A DNA stretch of 36,790 nucleotides from Methanothermococcus sp. SCGC AD-155-M21 (lineage in GTDB: Archaea; AGJL01; Methanococci; Methanococcales; Methanococcaceae), in contig JAHEPY010000092.1 in the NCBI GenBank assembly GCA_019561565.1, forward strand, positions 1 to 36,790, given 5' to 3'. Below the pieces are notes generated by a model. It was not told the origin of the DNA. It did not search any database and saw only the letters and a program-made list of their open reading frames with translations. How positions within the stretch are numbered: the stretch's first letter is position 1; the number at the start of each line of letters is the position of its first letter. Below are positions 20,301-28,931 of the stretch, one piece after another. The position numbers and the translations under genes are program-made.

Positions 20301-21037
20301 AGTTTTTTAAGACTGGCTTTTACTTCGTTTACTCTTATATCTATTTTTTCAATATATTCCCTTGCCCTCTCCAATTCCTTCTGGGCCTTTTCCTTTTTTT
20401 CATCATACTCTGAAATTCCACTTATTTCATCTATTACCTTCCTTCTTTCCCTTGGAGACATCTCTATTAACCTTATAAGGTCTCCCTGTAGTATTATGTT
20501 TAATCCATCCCCACTTAATGATAATTTGTTAAATATATCTATTACCTGGGATTTTTTAATCTTTTTTCTTTTTTCAATGAGTTTTGGTTTTATGTCTTTG
20601 CTTTTATTATTATCATTATCTTTATTATCATCGTCTTTTAGGTTGTTATTCCTATCACTTCCTTTCCCATCTGTTTTTTTCCCTTCTTCTTCATACCATA
20701 TTAAATAATAGTTGTTATCCCCTTTTAATTTTACTTTTCTAGAAACTCCCACCTTATCGGAATCTATGGGTATTTTTCTGTCCCTATTGTCAAATAGTAA
20801 TATTACCTCAGCATATTCAGCCCTTTTATTTTTGTGGTAGGTAATTAATTCATTAAATCTTCCAGCCCTTAGGGATTTTGCAGAGGTTTTTCCAAGTACA
20901 AAACAGATGCCATCAATAGTATTAGATTTCCCAGAGCCATTTGGACCCATTATGGCAGTAAATCCAGGCGGTATTTTTAATTTGGCATTTTTAAATGATT
21001 TAAAATTTTTTAAATGAATCTCAGATAATTGAACCAT
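17387..21037 (-). CDS. smc: chromosome segregation ATPase SMC
   Basis: This 1216-residue protein condenses and segregates chromosomes as a ring-shaped dimer with ScpA-type partners. The N-terminal head has Walker A GPNGSGKS at residues 31-38. Long coiled coils (about 200-520 and 720-1040) flank a hinge near 545-700 that includes LPGVIDIVGNLGKTKEKYKLA and GDVIEPSGAMVGG. The C-terminal head has the signature MSGGEKSLTALAFLFAIQ near 1125 and Walker B YVLDEVDAALD. GGTGAG precedes ATG 21037; a TTG four codons upstream overlaps that site. A low-complexity D/N/K-rich insert occupies residues 117-151 in the N-terminal head. Confidence 0.97.
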   Translation of the reverse strand: MVQLSEIHLKNFKSFKNAKLKIPPGFTAIMGPNGSGKSNTIDGICFVLGKTSAKSLRAGRFNELITYHKNKRAEYAEVILLFDNRDRKIPIDSDKVGVSRKVKLKGDNNYYLIWYEEEGKKTDGKGSDRNNNLKDDDNKDNDNNKSKDIKPKLIEKRKKIKKSQVIDIFNKLSLSGDGLNIILQGDLIRLIEMSPRERRKVIDEISGISEYDEKKEKAQKELERAREYIEKIDIRVNEVKASLKKLKKEKEDAEKYRILTEELKTVKYVLTTKKIEVLKAVLDNLNNNIMELNKSKGEYKNKINYIEENISNLKEKLENIVEELKEKGNEEVMELHKTIKELELTIENHRKNLENSLRELKYSNEQLENKKKELNETREKIETLRKETMEREEEIKSINENIKLLEEEKKSLRSTMEKWETHINILKNQEGKLTERFSEYQMELHKLRTELNRVVGDIDKKSFQVAQNKEIIKKLEEELKLLDRGDVDSKSIYRELEDVSVELEFLKKKLKKLEEERKVLQRRREELYGEYAKENGKIKALKGMENYNLNNTIKSILDANLPGVIDIVGNLGKTKEKYKLAIEVAGGNRLNHIVVRRMEDGVRAIEYLKRNKLGRATFLPMDRIRGREPENIIDEGIIGRAIDLVEFKEEYRNILNYVFGNTFIVKDLKTAKELSKRYRGRFVSLEGDVIEPSGAMVGGSVRSSANIRVEIDTSKLEKLAEELKNIEERLNGKDEGIINKIEEINEKINMYHSKKIELENKLKFIKENEKRKVEVLKNNKIKIKELQLINKKINEELGDLEILKDELDHKIKDIEEKIEDTLHKKERVLQELKSYEDSSIIKRIKELEEKIENLKKRRNTLENDTKRNVTLIKEVLIPKMSEINEKIRELNEKINMLQKNIEFYKNSIEKNIKVLGEKRERYLKLSENLEELTNKKMEYEEEIKKLYDDKKTITEKIEDMTNEINKLSIDKAKYETKLEDEEKKLYLCEGIEDISEDILNKISNMEINELEKHSIKLENTIKELEPVNMRAIEDYAYIEERYGELFNKRKEYEKDEMKYIQLIEEVEKRKKEVFMEVFEKVSKNYQEIYKSIGGTGKLSLENPENPFEGGLLIDASPQNKSLQSLDVMSGGEKSLTALAFLFAIQNLMPAPFYVLDEVDAALDAKNASLIGDMIKNASKESQFIVISHREQMINKADTLYGVYMENGLSKIVGIKL

Positions 21038-21433
21038 TATACTCACCAATTAGTGTAAATTATAAAGTCCAGACATTAAAATTTATTTTTAGAATTATTT
21101 TTGAATGGATTAATAATAAATTCCTTATCATTAATAAATTATTAAATTTATATATAAATACATTATCAACATAATACATTATAAAAGTATAATTTTATTT
21201 TTATTTAATTATTAATTATTACTTATAATACCGCGGTATTATATCAATACAGGGAAATCACCATAATAGAAATTATTATATATTATAACATCATTTTCCA
21301 TATTGCTATAGATTAGGGTTATACTAATGAATTAATAATTAAAATAGAGTTCTATTAAAACACTATTATTAAAGTATATTATTTAATTAAAATAAATATT
21401 AAAAACCAGAAAATAAATAAATCTGTGGTAAAA
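21038..21433. other. divergent promoter region between smc and the aminotransferase
   Basis: This 396-base spacer has no gene. It holds the 20-base perfect palindrome at 21224-21243. A small inverted repeat ATTAG/CTAAT with a 7-base loop lies at 21312-21328. The rest is AT-rich and must contain the promoters of both genes. Confidence 0.6.
21224..21243. promoter_or_regulatory. 20-base perfect palindrome, candidate operator
   Basis: TATAATACCGCGGTATTATA is a perfect inverted repeat with no spacer, centred on CCGCGG in otherwise AT-rich DNA. Its position between two divergent genes and the dyad shape suit a dimeric repressor site. TATA-like arms mean it could also overlap core promoters on either strand. 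Confidence 0.5.
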
Positions 21434-22732
21434 ATGAGAACAAATATAATGCATGAGGGAGCCACTGAACTTACCTATGAAATAAGGGAAATAGTGGAAG
21501 TTGCAAGAAAGGTAGAGAGTTATGGCATGGATATAACATGGGAAAATATTGGAGATCCCATAATAAAGGGAGAAAGGATACCCCAGTGGATAAAGGAGAT
21601 TATCTCAGAAACCATTATGGATGATGAATCCTACATATACTGCCCAACAAAGGGACTTTTAGAGACCAGAGAATTCCTTGCAGAGGAAAATAATAAAAAA
21701 AATGGTGCCCAAATAACCTCTGAAGATATTATATTCTTTAACGGCCTTGGAGATGCTATTACAAAAATATATGGATTGTTGAGAAAGGAATCAAGGATTA
21801 TAGGCCCCTCTCCTGCATATCCTACTCATTCCTCTGCAGAAGGATTACATGCCAAATGCCATCCTTTAATGTATCTAACAGATGAGAATAATAATTGGTA
21901 TCCTGATTTAGATGATCTTAGGAATAAGGTTAAGTACAATCCAGCAGTATCTGGAATACTTATAATAAATCCGGGAAACCCCACAAGTGCAGTTTATCCA
22001 AAAAAAATATTGGATGAGATTGTGGATATTGCCAATGAATATGATCTCTTTATTCTATGTGATGAGATATATCACCATTTAGTATATAATGGTAAAAAAC
22101 ACACTTATTTATCTGAGGTTATTGATGATGTATGTGGTATATCCTTAAAGGGAATATCCAAAGAATTCCCCTGGCCTGGTGCGAGATGTGGTTGGATAGA
22201 GATATACAATGTTGATAAGGATGAAGTATTTAAAAAGTATATAGAAGGCATATGTAAGTTTAAAATGATAGAGGTATGTTCTACAACATTGCCACAAAAG
22301 GTTATTCCTAAGGTTATGGGAGATCAAAGATTTTACAAGTATTTGGATGAGAGAAAAAAGCATTATGAATGGGCCTCTAACATTGCCTACAAAAAATTAA
22401 AACCTATTGAAGGGCTAATTGTAAATAAAACATACGGGGCATTCTATATGGGAGTGGCATTTGATAGTAATAAATTAAATGGCAATCAAAGGTTAAAGAT
22501 AGAAAATAAGGATCTCAAAAAATACATTGATGTAGTATCTAATGGAAAACCTGAGGATATGAAATTTATTTATTATCTATTGGCATCTTCAGGTATATGT
22601 ATGGTGCCAATGTCCTCCTTCAACAGTCCATTGTATGGATTTAGATCTACCCTTTTGGAGAAGGATAGGGATAAATTAAAATGGACCTATGAAACCCTTG
22701 CAGAGAAGATTCAGGAATATTTGGGAAGTTAA
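21434..22732 (+). CDS. PLP-dependent aminotransferase, class I/II
   Basis: The 432-residue protein is a fold-type I aminotransferase. The NPGNPTSAVYPK segment near residue 179 is the substrate-carboxylate/PLP region. CDEIYHHL near 209 supplies the Asp that contacts the pyridine nitrogen. Lys243 in GISKEF is the predicted Schiff-base lysine, and ARCGW around Arg251 contacts phosphate. A relative in M. jannaschii is MJ1391 as I recall; its substrate is not known to me. ATG 21434 is preferred, four bases after GTGGT; a GTG at 21425 lies within that site. It converges on the Hmd paralog with about 110 bases between stops. Confidence 0.88.
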   Translation: MRTNIMHEGATELTYEIREIVEVARKVESYGMDITWENIGDPIIKGERIPQWIKEIISETIMDDESYIYCPTKGLLETREFLAEENNKKNGAQITSEDIIFFNGLGDAITKIYGLLRKESRIIGPSPAYPTHSSAEGLHAKCHPLMYLTDENNNWYPDLDDLRNKVKYNPAVSGILIINPGNPTSAVYPKKILDEIVDIANEYDLFILCDEIYHHLVYNGKKHTYLSEVIDDVCGISLKGISKEFPWPGARCGWIEIYNVDKDEVFKKYIEGICKFKMIEVCSTTLPQKVIPKVMGDQRFYKYLDERKKHYEWASNIAYKKLKPIEGLIVNKTYGAFYMGVAFDSNKLNGNQRLKIENKDLKKYIDVVSNGKPEDMKFIYYLLASSGICMVPMSSFNSPLYGFRSTLLEKDRDKLKWTYETLAEKIQEYLGS

Positions 22733-22843
22733 AATAATTAAAATAAATATTAAAAATAAATAAAAAGAATCATAAAAAAAATAAAAAAATATTAAAAATT
22801 AATATAAATTACTAATATTTATATATCTTAATTTATTGCTTAA

Positions 22844-23872
22844 TCAAGCAAGAAATTTTTTTTTACATCTACTTATCATACCATCTGCAGCACTGCCCCC
22901 TATGGTCTTTCTAACCTCCTCCACTAATGCCTGGGAGGCTACAATACTAACTGGTTTTATTTCACTTTCCCCTATTTCTTCTGTAAATTCTCCAGTTAAA
23001 TTGGATAGCACATATATTGCAGATTCAAGGTCTTTCTGTTCATCCAATAATTTACTTGCTTCTGCATTTTCAATGAAGGATTCAATATCCAAGGCCTTTA
23101 AAAGCCCTCTAATTCCAGAAGTTTCCAGTATTGAGGATAATCCCTGTAATATGTATAAAATTTCCCTTTCAGAGGTTTTTTCAGAGTTTCCTGTTGCTAC
23201 ATGCTTCATTTTATAATAATTTAAAACTCCACTTAATGTTACAGTAGTTAAATGTACAGGTAATCCTGCCATTAATGGTATAATATCTATAGGTTTAATA
23301 GAGACCTCTCTCCCTGTACTTTTTATTAGATCAATAAATTTATTGAATTGATCCTCTGTGGCGTATTCATCTCCATCAAGGGATTTATATCCCATAATAT
23401 ATCTTGAATACAATTTAGAGCCTGGAATTGCATTTGGGCACATGGATATTAATCCAACATCCTTTCTCTTTAATCTCAATTCCCTTTCTACGTTGGAATA
23501 TATCATTATTATAGGAGTTGAATCAGTAATTGCTATGGTTGAATCCTTTGGTATATTCTCCAGAAGTATCTCTTTAATTGATTTTATGGTATTTTCACTA
23601 AATGGCCTTGTTAGGATGTGCATCCCTCCGTGCTCTGCAGCAACTATATCCTCATTGACCACATTAACGCCAGACTCTTCAATTTTTTTCCAGAGATCTT
23701 CACTCATTATACTCCTATCAGACTCAGATAGTACAACATCATGCCCTGCCTTGGCGAATTCTATTGCCATTGCTCCTCCATTAAAGGGAGGTTCCCCTCC
23801 CTGCTTCTCATGAAGTTTTAAGGTGTCCATATAAAATTTCTGATTTCCTGCCCCATATATTGAAATTTTCAT
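22844..23872 (-). CDS. Hmd-family paralog (HmdII/HmdIII-like) without iron-binding Cys
   Basis: The 342-residue protein starts MKISIYGAGNQKFYMDTLKLHE, close to the HmdII/III paralogs of [Fe]-hydrogenase (H2-forming methylene-H4MPT dehydrogenase), with the Rossmann N-domain and a helical C-domain (GVLNYYKMKHVATG onwards). The catalytic His of true Hmd (CYRTH region) is absent, as in paralogs. By my alignment the iron-liganding Cys (Cys176 of Hmd) is Asp117 here, and the His of the following MHP motif is Cys145 (ISMCPNAIPGS). Catalysis as a hydrogenase is therefore unlikely; a regulatory or scaffold role is inferred. A perfect AGGAGG precedes ATG 23872. SepRS lies upstream on the same strand. 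Confidence 0.87.
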   Translation of the reverse strand: MKISIYGAGNQKFYMDTLKLHEKQGGEPPFNGGAMAIEFAKAGHDVVLSESDRSIMSEDLWKKIEESGVNVVNEDIVAAEHGGMHILTRPFSENTIKSIKEILLENIPKDSTIAITDSTPIIMIYSNVERELRLKRKDVGLISMCPNAIPGSKLYSRYIMGYKSLDGDEYATEDQFNKFIDLIKSTGREVSIKPIDIIPLMAGLPVHLTTVTLSGVLNYYKMKHVATGNSEKTSEREILYILQGLSSILETSGIRGLLKALDIESFIENAEASKLLDEQKDLESAIYVLSNLTGEFTEEIGESEIKPVSIVASQALVEEVRKTIGGSAADGMISRCKKKFLA

Positions 23873-23970
23873 AATATGCCTCCTTTTTATTTTTAATGAT
23901 ATTCGATACATTTATTTACGATATATGCTTTATTTTCAATAGTATTCGTTATATATATGGATATGATTAA

Positions 23971-23980
23971 GTATATAAAT
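23971..23980 (-). promoter_or_regulatory. candidate TATA box for the Hmd paralog
   Basis: The minus strand reads ATTTATATAC about 99 bases before the start at 23872, immediately downstream of the (AT)26 tract in the direction of transcription. Between it and the start are CG-containing repeats (TATTCGATA near 23902 and TATTCGTTA near 23943) that stand out in the AT-rich background and could bind a regulator. Confidence 0.35.
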
Positions 23981-23986
23981 TTAATC

Positions 23987-24043
<57 letters not shown>

Positions 24044-24171
24044 ATTCATTAATCTATTGATTTTATTTCCTAAATATTCACTAATATTAACATAAGAATT
24101 ATTCTTTTATGGATCCATTAATTAACATAGATAACACAATAAAATTTTTAATTAATTTTCATTAAATGCAA

Positions 24172-25803
24172 TTAATTTTTCCCATCAGTAATCTCCACTT
24201 CAATATTTAGGAATACAGGCCCCCTAATATCTATGATTTTATTATTGCCCATAATATATTTTAATGCCATATCCTCTACCTTTAGATTTACATCCCCAAG
24301 GTTTCTAACTATGGGTATTCTTATTTTTAAGTGATCTATATTTGATACAAGGGCCTCCTCTATTTTATGTGCAATTTTAAGGGATATTGAATCAATATAT
24401 CTTATCTCTGTTGAAACTCCATGGTTCCTTGCCTCTTTAAGAAGTTCCATATAATGCTCCTCCTTAATACCTTCATTTGATTCTGGAATACCCAAGATAT
24501 TTCCATCATAGACATAGATTTTATTTAATATGGAAGGTCCCAATAACCTCTTACCCTCTTCCCTCTCATATATGGTGATTCTTATTATTTTTACCACATT
24601 GTAAAATTTTATATTTTTTTCAAGTACTACCTCACAAGGGGAGGATTTATCCCTGTTTAATACACAAACCTCTGCCAGATCCAACCCTAAATTATAAAGT
24701 TCATCTGTAATAGGCATTTTATCAATATTTATACTATAGGCGATATCCCTATCACTTAATGCACTATTGTAGAATTGTGGATAGGCCATCCTTCTTACAT
24801 CCTCATAGTTGTATATTATCATGGCAAGTCTCTCAACGCCAAGGCCCAAATTCATAACAGGAACTTCTATATCATATTTACTCAATGCAATAGGGGAATA
24901 TACTCCAAAGGTGGCAACCTCTAACCATTCCCTTAATTTTGGATGGTAGGCATAAACCTCAGTTTGGGTTTCTGGGGTATAGTATTTGCTCTTTTTCTCA
25001 TCAGGTCTAAATTGAAATTTAGTAAATCCAAATTGGGAAAGCAATCCCTCTGCAACAGCCATTCCATCATCTATGGAAACATCCTCTCCAACCATTACAC
25101 AGGATGCAGAATGGTAGGTCATAAGATGGCTTTTATCCTCTTTTTGTTCCCTTCTAAAGCATCTATCTATGGAGAATAACTTAAAGGGCAGAGATTTTTT
25201 ACCCATAAGATTGGATAAGGTAATAAACCAGCCAGAGGTCATGTGGCTCCTCAATGTTAGAGTTAGGGGCTCAGGAGTCAATTCCTTAAATTCAGGAAAT
25301 ATGTTTTCCAATACTTTCAACCCCATTTCATTTGATACCTCAAGGGCATTGGCAATTTCCAATACTAAGTCATCTCCATCCAGTACTCCCTTTTTATAGT
25401 CATGGAGGGTTCTCCTTAAATTCTCTTTTTTTTCAGAGGTTATTTCTATACCTAATTTTTCAATTTCCTGGATTTTATCATATCCTAAGCCCACATCAGG
25501 TCTTGGAAGCCCTGCCAAATAAAAACATCTATCCAACACTGCCAAAGATTCAGGTCCAAACTGTTTATGAATATCCCTTTCATCAACAATTACAGGGTTT
25601 ATATACTCCTCAAACCCCATTCTTAAATAACTTTGTCTAAGTCTCTCTATTGTATCCATTATAGGATGGGATTTCCCATATTCCATTTTTATTCTTGGAT
25701 ATCTTTTATCTATATGTTTTGGAGGTATTAATTTCTTTGTAATTTTCCATGCCCCTTCAAAATCCTTTTTTGCCATTTCTATAATTTCTTTTTTATTAAA
25801 CAT
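24172..25803 (-). CDS. sepS: O-phosphoseryl-tRNA(Cys) synthetase (SepRS)
   Basis: The 543-residue class II synthetase charges tRNA(Cys) with O-phosphoserine; SepCysS then makes Cys-tRNA. This is the indirect cysteine route of methanogens that lack or supplement CysRS. The N-terminal part (YPRIKMEYGKSHPIMDTIERLRQSYLRMGFEE) is typical. Motif 2 lies near residue 213 (CFRREQKEDKSHLMTYHSASC) and motif 3 near 320 (GLGVERLAMIIY). The C-terminal 150 residues form the anticodon-binding part. GGAGAG stands before the ATG at 25803. SepCysS is not in the window. The Hmd paralog follows downstream. Confidence 0.96.
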   Translation of the reverse strand: MFNKKEIIEMAKKDFEGAWKITKKLIPPKHIDKRYPRIKMEYGKSHPIMDTIERLRQSYLRMGFEEYINPVIVDERDIHKQFGPESLAVLDRCFYLAGLPRPDVGLGYDKIQEIEKLGIEITSEKKENLRRTLHDYKKGVLDGDDLVLEIANALEVSNEMGLKVLENIFPEFKELTPEPLTLTLRSHMTSGWFITLSNLMGKKSLPFKLFSIDRCFRREQKEDKSHLMTYHSASCVMVGEDVSIDDGMAVAEGLLSQFGFTKFQFRPDEKKSKYYTPETQTEVYAYHPKLREWLEVATFGVYSPIALSKYDIEVPVMNLGLGVERLAMIIYNYEDVRRMAYPQFYNSALSDRDIAYSINIDKMPITDELYNLGLDLAEVCVLNRDKSSPCEVVLEKNIKFYNVVKIIRITIYEREEGKRLLGPSILNKIYVYDGNILGIPESNEGIKEEHYMELLKEARNHGVSTEIRYIDSISLKIAHKIEEALVSNIDHLKIRIPIVRNLGDVNLKVEDMALKYIMGNNKIIDIRGPVFLNIEVEITDGKN

Positions 25804-26111
25804 TTTTTTCTCTCCAAATAATTTTTATTTTATTAATTTATTAATTTTATTCATTTATTATCCTTTAATTTATTAATTTTATTAATTCTTTAATTATAAT
25901 TTATTATTTTTTATTATATTTTTTATTATAATTTATTGTACTATTATTTTATTATAGAAAAATATAAAAAAATTAAAAATAAATATAATAATAAGGTTAT
26001 AACTATATTAATTACTATTTTAATCTAAAAAAATAGGAAAAATAATTATAAAAAATTTAATATATTTTATATATAATACAATAAATAATTAAGAGATTTA
26101 AGGGGTTTTTT
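25804..26111. other. AT-only spacer with fetB-side TATA box
   Basis: This 308-base divergent spacer is nearly pure A and T. I see no gene or structured element. TTTATATATAA at about 26067-26076 is a plausible TATA box for the permease gene starting at 26112, and GGGG just before that ATG is its ribosome site. Confidence 0.5.
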
Positions 26112-26840
26112 ATGATAGAATTAATTTATGGATTTATATTTATATTAATTGCCATAATACTGTCAATTAAAGAGGAATTAAAATTAGAAAGGGAATTATT
26201 AGTTTCTGCCATCTTAGCACTTATTCAATTGATATTTTTAGGTTATGTTCTTATTTATGTTTTTAAATATGGAGGTATGGCTTTTACATACTTAATTATA
26301 TGTATAATGATTCTTACAGCAACATATATTGTTAATAATAAAATTAAGGTAATCCATAAAAGAAAGATGTTTATATATCTTTTCTTAACCTTTTTAAGTA
26401 TTACTGTTGTAACCCTATCCATATTGGTATTTTCAAAGATAATACCCTATGAACCAAAGTATGTTATACCCCTTATGGGCATGGCTATTGGAAATTCCAC
26501 GAATACAGTCCACCTTGCATTGGATAAAATTATTGATCATATAAAATCCAACAGGGATGAATTATGGGGTTATTTATCATTGGGAGCAGGGGAGTTTCAG
26601 GCACTAAAGCCCTTTATGACAATTGCAATTAAATCCTCAATTGTACCCAGTATGAATATGGCAAAATCTGTGGGTATTATATTTATTCCAGGAGCCATGA
26701 CAGGGATGATATTAAGTGGCGTAGATCCCCTTTATGCCGCAAAGATTCAAATTATAATCATGTGGATGTTATTGGGAAATGCCCTATTATCTGGTTTAAT
26801 ATTGTTCTATATCAGTTATAAGGAGTTAATAAAAATATAG
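26112..26840 (+). CDS. UPF0014/FetB-family ABC permease
   Basis: The 242-residue membrane protein matches the FetB (YbbM) family: MAIGNSTNTVHLALDKI, then LSLGAGEFQALKPFMTIAIKSSIVPSMN and GIIFIPGAMTGMILSGVDPLYAAKIQIIIMWML. About seven membrane helices are apparent. In bacteria FetAB exports iron; here no ATPase gene is adjacent, so the partner must be encoded elsewhere or the role differs. It converges on hisG with only eight bases between stops. M. jannaschii MJ0938 is a homolog as I recall. The substrate is not visible from sequence. Confidence 0.88.
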   Translation: MIELIYGFIFILIAIILSIKEELKLERELLVSAILALIQLIFLGYVLIYVFKYGGMAFTYLIICIMILTATYIVNNKIKVIHKRKMFIYLFLTFLSITVVTLSILVFSKIIPYEPKYVIPLMGMAIGNSTNTVHLALDKIIDHIKSNRDELWGYLSLGAGEFQALKPFMTIAIKSSIVPSMNMAKSVGIIFIPGAMTGMILSGVDPLYAAKIQIIIMWMLLGNALLSGLILFYISYKELIKI

Positions 26841-26848
26841 ATATTATC

Positions 26849-27715
26849 CTATAGTATTCTTTCAATGGGTATTATAAGTATATCCTTGGCCCCAAGTTCC
26901 TCCAATTTAGCAACTGTAGAAAATACTTCCCTTTCATCAATTACAGCATGAATGGCCACAATACTGTCATCCGAGAGAACCTTTGAAATTGTAGGGCCAC
27001 TCATTCCAGGTAATACTTTTTTAATATCTTCCAATATCTCTTTGGGAGCATTCATCATAACCAATCTTTTTGTTTGGGCATATAAAACACTTTTTATTCC
27101 TGAAACTATCTGATTTATCTTACTTTGTTTTTTAGGATCTTTTATGCTATCCCTATTGGCTATTAGCCTTGTAGTGGATGAAACTATTGTATCAATGGAT
27201 TTTAACCTATTTAACTTCAAAGTGGTGCCTGTGGAGGTTAGATCACTAATTAAATCTGCAACTCCTATAAATGGGGCTATTTCAGTGGCTCCACTAAGTT
27301 CTATAATCTCCATATTTAGGTTTTTACTCTCTAAGTATTTTTTTGTAATATTTGGAAATTCTGTTGCTATCTTCATACCATTTTTTAAATCCTGTATGGA
27401 GGAGAGGTTGGAATCTTCAGGAGTGGCAATTACTAAATTGGCCTTTCCAAAATTGAAATCAAGAAGAAACTCTATCCTATCCTCTACCCCTCTTTCAAGT
27501 ACTAAGTCATATCCTGTAATACCTAAATCTGCCACGCCATCTGCCACAAACTCTGGAATATCCCTTGCTCTGGCAAACATTACATTTATATTTTCATCTA
27601 TGGTTTTTGCAAATAAACTTCTTCCCTTAATGGTCATTTTTAAGCCAGCCTTTTCAAGTATTTTATTAACTGGTTCAGAGATTCTTCCCTTATTGGGTAT
27701 TGCCAAAAGTATCAA
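26849..27715 (-). CDS. hisG: ATP phosphoribosyltransferase, long form
   Basis: This 288-residue enzyme makes the first committed step of histidine synthesis, joining ATP and PRPP. The N-terminal periplasmic-binding-like catalytic domain starts [19 protein letters not shown]. The PRPP-site region has [19 protein letters not shown]. The last 75 residues ([10 protein letters not shown] onward, ending [25 protein letters not shown]) are the ACT-like regulatory domain that binds histidine in the long form. The start is probably the TTG at 27715, three bases after GGTGAT. The ATG immediately before it abuts that site. No other histidine gene is adjacent. Confidence 0.95.
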   Translation of the reverse strand: MILLAIPNKGRISEPVNKILEKAGLKMTIKGRSLFAKTIDENINVMFARARDIPEFVADGVADLGITGYDLVLERGVEDRIEFLLDFNFGKANLVIATPEDSNLSSIQDLKNGMKIATEFPNITKKYLESKNLNMEIIELSGATEIAPFIGVADLISDLTSTGTTLKLNRLKSIDTIVSSTTRLIANRDSIKDPKKQSKINQIVSGIKSVLYAQTKRLVMMNAPKEILEDIKKVLPGMSGPTISKVLSDDSIVAIHAVIDEREVFSTVAKLEELGAKDILIIPIERIL

Positions 27716-27951
27716 CATATCACCATTTAGATAATAAATTATTTTAAATATTTAATTTTAATTTTATTTTAAATTTATTTTAATTGTTTAATTTTATTAT
27801 TTTATTATAATTATTTTATTTTTTATAATGAATAAATTTATTATTGAGTTATATCAAGAGACTATATGGATATACTATAAAATTTATCAAGTAATATATC
27901 ATAACTATAAAATAACTATATATTGCAAATTATTTTAAATTATTATTAAAC

Positions 27952-27959
27952 TTTATATA
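27952..27959 (+). promoter_or_regulatory. candidate TATA box for pyrB
   Basis: TTTATATA lies 28 bases before the pyrB ATG, which would give a transcript with a very short leader, although GGTGAT at 27978-27983 provides a ribosome site. Confidence 0.4.
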
Positions 27960-27986
27960 ATCGTTATATAATCTTTTGGTGATTTA

Positions 27987-28910
27987 ATGGAATTAATGAA
28001 ATTGAATCATTTAATATCAATTAAAGATATTGGAAAAAAAGAGGTTCTAAAAATCCTTGAAGAATCTGAAAAAATGGAAAATTTACTCCGCTCTAAAAAA
28101 ACAGTGAAAATAATGAATGGAAAAATACTTGCTACCCTGTTTTATGAGCCCTCTACAAGAACTAGGCTATCCTTTGAAACGGCAATGAAGAGACTTGGTG
28201 GTGCAGTAATAGGTTTTACAGATATAAAAAATACCTCAGTTATGAAGGGGGAAACTTTGGGAGATACAATAAGAGTAATAAGTGATTATGCTGATATACT
28301 AGCAATAAGACATCCCTATGAAGGTTCTGCTAGGTTAGCCAGTGAATATGCCACAGTACCTATAATTAATGCAGGAGATGGCTCAAATCAACATCCCACT
28401 CAGACATTACTTGATTTATATACTATAAAAAGAGAGAGGGGCAAAATAGATGGAATAAAAATAGCCTTTATTGGAGATCTAAAGTATGGAAGAACTGTTC
28501 ATTCCCTATGCCATGCCCTATCCCTATTTAATAACATAAAAATAACTTTTATATCTCCTGAGGAACTTAGAATACCTAAGGAAATAATAAGCGACTTAGA
28601 GAAAAATAATACAGAATTTTGTGAAAAGGGGCATATAGATTTGGAAGGGATTGATGTGGTTTATATGACAAGAATACAGAAGGAACGATTTCCCGATTTA
28701 AATGAATACCAAAGGGTAAAGGGAACCTATAAACTTGCATTGAAACATGTGCAAAATAAAAATTTAATTATTATGCACCCCCTTCCAAGGGTTGATGAAA
28801 TAGATCCAAGAGTAGATAGCCTTCCCCAGGCAAAATATTTCCAGCAATCCTTTTATGGAGTACCTGTTAGAATGGCAATATTGAAAATGCTTCTAAAAAA
28901 TTATAGTTAA
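27987..28910 (+). CDS. pyrB: aspartate carbamoyltransferase catalytic subunit
   Basis: The 307-residue enzyme carbamoylates aspartate in pyrimidine synthesis. The carbamoyl-phosphate loop STRTR lies at residues 56-60 in FYEPSTRTRLSFETAMKRLGG. Further motifs are SVMKGETLGDTIRVI, HPTQTLLDLYTI, and the aspartate-binding MHPLPRVDEI. Length is standard. GGTGAT precedes the ATG by three bases. The regulatory subunit PyrI is not adjacent. Downstream hairpins near 28932-29002 may terminate its transcript. Confidence 0.97.
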   Translation: MELMKLNHLISIKDIGKKEVLKILEESEKMENLLRSKKTVKIMNGKILATLFYEPSTRTRLSFETAMKRLGGAVIGFTDIKNTSVMKGETLGDTIRVISDYADILAIRHPYEGSARLASEYATVPIINAGDGSNQHPTQTLLDLYTIKRERGKIDGIKIAFIGDLKYGRTVHSLCHALSLFNNIKITFISPEELRIPKEIISDLEKNNTEFCEKGHIDLEGIDVVYMTRIQKERFPDLNEYQRVKGTYKLALKHVQNKNLIIMHPLPRVDEIDPRVDSLPQAKYFQQSFYGVPVRMAILKMLLKNYS

Positions 28911-28931
28911 CTCTGTAGAGATGCCTTATGA

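Noticed and set aside
20151-20708. Plus-strand open frame of 185 codons within smc
   Set aside because: It is complementary to SMC coiled-coil codons and is Ser/Leu/Phe-rich without a ribosome site or homology.
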